64,000 nucleotides of DNA from Paramecium octaurelia (taxonomy: Eukaryota > Ciliophora > Oligohymenophorea > Peniculida > Parameciidae). Positions 60,850 through 64,000 of the stretch are shown in pieces (the first letter of the stretch is position 1; each line of letters starts with the position of its first letter). The DNA lies in assembly GCA_905182995.1 (NCBI GenBank), contig CAJJDP010000022.1:622169-686168 (forward strand), written 5' to 3'. A program made the translations under genes and the position numbers. Under the pieces are notes generated by a model. It was not told where the DNA came from. It did no database searches and saw only the letters and a list, made by a program, of their open reading frames with translations.

Positions 60850-62600
60850 TCAAAGAAATTTGCACTAAAAGATGAAAGCACTGATTTTATTCAATTTTGA
60901 GTAAATTTATTTGCACTATAAGGTAAATTCATTTTGAAAGATCTTGAAATAAAAATTTAACTCTTTTAGAAGTTCAATTACTATAAAATTGATAAGGTGC
61001 TCATTACAATTAATTAGGAAAATTTAAAAATAATTATTACCTTCTTAATTTACATCAATAATTGATTAAATTATAATTATTTTTCTTTAAGCACAATACA
61101 TATTGTATTCAAAAGTATAGGCTCTATAGAAATAATAGATAAATTAACTTAATTTTAATAGTTGCTCATTGGTCCAATTACCATTACTTTCTAAATTACT
61201 ATTAGTTTAATCTAACATTTATTAAAAATAAAAATCTTTTCCATTTGGTAAAATAATAGATTTAATCATGATTATTATTGAAAGCATATATTATAGGCTA
61301 ATCTAAAATTCCATATTTAATCCATTAAGTTGATAATTTTTTGAATCCATCTTTTCTAATTTTAAAAATTCTAAAAACAAGGTAGTATCCGATTAATTTT
61401 CCTCCTCATACTAAAAGTATTTATAAAGAACTTAAATTACTATTTTATTAGATATAGTACATTTAAAAGAGAAGGTAATAGAGAAATAAGAAGCTATCTG
61501 ATTTAAAATTATAACCAAAGTGAGGTGTCCAAAACATAAATAAGCTTGATTCAGTTTACTTGAAAAATAACTATAATTATTGTCCTGCTTTAATTATTGA
61601 TCGGATTTCTGAATCTTAAATTTTTCAATAATAATATTCTAAATAAAGGATATATATAAAAAATTAACCTTCTTAATGTAATTTACTTTTAGACACTGAT
61701 AATATAACAATTAAAATTAGTTAAAAAATCAAATTTCAACATAGATAATTGAATTATTAAGATTTCCATTGTTTAGACATCTTCCTTTTATAAATATTTA
61801 AATTATTTATGTATTTATATAAATTTTTTGAAATTTCATAAGCAATTTATTCAAAAGTTTTGGAAATATTTAATAATTCTTCTCTAAATTTAGTTGACTA
61901 TATTCGCTTGGTTTGAAACCATTAAATGTTATTCTTTTGGTTCCGTCAGATAGAACATAATCAACTTACACAAATCCTGATCTTGATTGTCCCGAATTCA
62001 TGGCTAAATTATCGGGACAAACATTATTAACTCACATATTATCTAAATAGTTTTTATAAATTGCGACACGATCTTCAAATCAATTAAAGCTTTAATTTTT
62101 TTCTTGTGTAAAACTTTTAGTTTTTTGTCTCTTATTATGCCCTTGGAATCAATATCAAATTTTCAGATTGTTAAAATATGTACACATAACTCTAGCTTTT
62201 AAACAAAGGATCTATGTCCACTTGCAAAGCTAACAACTTGTTATACAATTTTGGAAATGCATATACTTGTGATTCATCAAAAGCATTCTACAATTAGAAT
62301 TCAGTAAGTAATGCACTTAGTATTCAGGTTCATCCGTAGTAAATTTGAAATCCGCACAAGCTAATAGATATTAATCGCATACTTAAATGGAATTGTGCTT
62401 AAGTTAACCAGACATCATTGTTGTCAATACATAAAATTACAGAGTGAAAAATATTGCATGGAGTTGCAGTTGCATATAGATTTCAAATAGGTAGACTAAA
62501 TGAAAATAGGCGCGTGATGATCATTAAAACATTTTCTGGTCCATTTATACATGGATTACTGTTTTCAAGATTTGATTGTGAGGATATTAAAAACAGTAAC
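60850..62600 (-). pseudogene. Large coding-like minus-strand region with frame breaks
   Basis: Protein-like sequence runs almost continuously on the minus strand: PENVLMIITRLFSFSLP and NLYATATPCNIFHSVILCID (62550-62400); FKFTTDEPEYQ and VYAFPKLYNKLLALQVDIDP (62350-62150, joined by a possible 29-bp intron); FEDRVAIYKNYLDN and DYVLSDGTKRITFNGF (62060-61880); then a long open stretch (FSSKLNQAYLCFGHLTLVII; SNGNWTNEQLLKLSQFIYYF) ending at TGA 60850. In-frame TGAs and frame changes separate some pieces; a 30-bp intron near 61667-61638 mends one. No domain recognised, perhaps a membrane sensor. Either a gene with introns I could not place or a decaying pseudogene; I lean to the latter. Confidence 0.4.
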
Positions 62601-63399
62601 AAATCATTCTGCTTCTGAGAATATATGTATCTATATATATATATAGGCATTGTAATTTTTGCTTAAACTTAAAATATAGAGTGCAGGCTAGAGCATTTAC
62701 AATTCGCTTCTTATGCAGACATAAATGCTCAATCAATTTCAAATAATGTTGGCGTTGGCAAATATATATCCAATTCATTTCACTCTTTTTTTTACAAATA
62801 ATTCATATATTCTACCACTTTTAAGCTGGATAATATATAAATGTTAGCGTTTAGAAATACTGCTAACAATTTTGGAAGAAATTAATTGATTTATTGAAAA
62901 TTGAGTCATTAGCGCAAAGGATCAATGGTATTGGCAATTTTTCTGAGAAATTGTGCTGCGTGGGATTGTTAATAATTTTATTGTTTTCTATTCTATATAC
63001 TTAAAGAATTAAGCTATGCACAAATATAAGTCAATCAAACCTAAATCTTTATAGTAGGTATTTTTTACTAAGAATTATATGTAACCATTTTTAAATTATA
63101 GAATAAAACTCAAAATATAATAATAGAAATTCATTATTTTTTAATATTTTTCATGAATTGCATTTATCATCATCTAAATCCAATATCATCGATATGTATA
63201 GCTCCTCACAAATGTTAATGTTAAAGGAAACTGTGCACTGAATGCCTTAATGAGCATGGAATTGAAATAAAATATGCCATTCCTNATATTTAAATTATTT
63301 ATGTATTTGGTTTTACCTGAATAAATATTATTCGAGTTGTCTACATGATTTAAGAATAAATGACAGTTGACTTGGTCAAAATAACAAAATGAAAAATGT
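62601..63399. other. AT-rich spacer with an assembly N at 63285
   Basis: No intact gene. A plus-strand coding-like snippet lies near 62905-63000 (SLAQRINGIGNFSEKLCCVG). After the single N at 63285 the sequence begins with a 23-bp copy of 61794-61816, echoing the first N junction, where the sequence also jumps back. This suggests the N marks a contig join rather than one unknown base. Confidence 0.5.
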
Positions 63400-64000
63400 T
63401 TTTACTATCAAGGATCTCATGACTAAAATAATCAAAATTCTATTAATCTATTGTAGCAGTATCATGAGTATTGTAATTTTTACAAGCGATTGCAGCAATA
63501 AATACAGATTCAACCTTTCAAAATCTACAAGTTGATTTATAATCTGTGAAATCTTAAGCTTACTAAGGATTTGTTTGTATACACACGCTATATCTTTGTA
63601 TGCATCATATTTTTGTGCACCAACTTTGTCCATTCTTATAACACTTATAAACCACCAATAAACTAGAACAAGCTACAATAGTTCCTTATTAGAGTGAATA
63701 GACTCTTTCTGATCTAGCAACTTATCCTCTTTCAGAATTTGCAATACATCCTGTCATGAGAATTTCACAATTTTTCCTCTTTAGTGGCAGTGGTATTGTC
63801 TGAATAATCTCTTTGGGTATTAGTTCCTACTATTGTAGACTCTCATTTTCTTTATGCATAACTTGTAAAGGAGATGCATTTGACTGCAAAGCACTTTTTC
63901 AAGATGTATAGCTAAATATTCTAAATAGTCTCGATATTTTTCAGATAGCCTTTTTTGGTCATGTTGCATCGGTAGTAGTTCTGCTTTGTACATGATTATT
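63400..64000 (-). pseudogene. Coding-like minus-strand fragment at the window edge
   Basis: From the right edge the minus strand reads MYKAELLPMQHDQKRLSEKY..DYLEYLAIHLEK, then in another frame ALQSNASPLQVMHKENESLQ, IPLPLKRKNCEILMTGCIAN and ERGQVARSERVYSLQQGTIV, then in a third frame MDKVGAQKYDAYKDIACVYK, SKLKISQIINQLVDF. Two short introns could join the frames but I could not place convincing borders. The charged helical start and Gln content are typical of this genome's proteins. No family recognised. The region may continue past 64000. Confidence 0.35.

Noticed and set aside
1..64000. tRNA, rRNA, CRISPR arrays, insertion sequences or phage genes
   Set aside because: I looked for cloverleaf arms, GGTTCRA loops, regularly spaced short repeats and transposase motifs and saw none that I could support. 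By-eye reading can miss divergent tRNAs.

Overview
The window is ciliate nuclear DNA, most likely a Paramecium macronuclear chromosome. In every recognisable gene TAA and TAG read as glutamine and only TGA stops. Introns are mostly 20-32 bp GT..AG. The DNA is AT-rich and genes on both strands sit 20-150 bp apart. A block of mixed GGGTTT/GGGGTT-type repeats, the Paramecium telomere mixture, lies at 49788-49840. Exon joins were worked out by hand; where stated, the spliced length was checked to be a multiple of three.

Left part (1-48.6 kb), dense housekeeping and cell-biology genes: DNA topoisomerase II (partial), an FCP1/SCP-like phosphatase, three unrecognised proteins, a large karyopherin, a Kelch protein, a cyclin, an LSD1-type zinc-finger protein, a TBC Rab-GAP, an LRR protein, two paralogous single-pass membrane proteins, importin alpha, an OSCA/TMEM63-like channel, an AMPK-gamma-like CBS protein, ribosomal protein eL20, a probable pseudokinase, a serine carboxypeptidase, a seven-TM protein, a zinc-ribbon-like protein, an ankyrin protein, a nucleoplasmin-like protein and a TLDc protein. 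I see no operon-like logic. Neighbours are independent genes, several divergent pairs sharing promoters of only 16-75 bp.

Middle (48.6-52.6 kb): gene density drops. A small basic-protein gene at 49281-49986 carries the telomere-type inverted repeat inside an exon, in frame. About 2.7 kb of very AT-rich DNA follows.

Right part (52.6-64 kb): a roughly 1,500-residue protein joins a short N-terminal alpha/beta domain, an ADP-ribosyltransferase domain with an R-S-ExE signature, a helical region, pentapeptide-like repeats and about 18 nearly identical WD40 repeats. Its last 1.35 kb is repeated exactly after a single N, probably unmerged overlapping contigs. Beyond it lies AT-rich DNA with islands of coding-like minus-strand sequence broken by TGA codons and frame changes, and a second N at 63285. 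The right part resembles a subtelomeric region rich in conflict-type genes and gene relics; that reading is inference.
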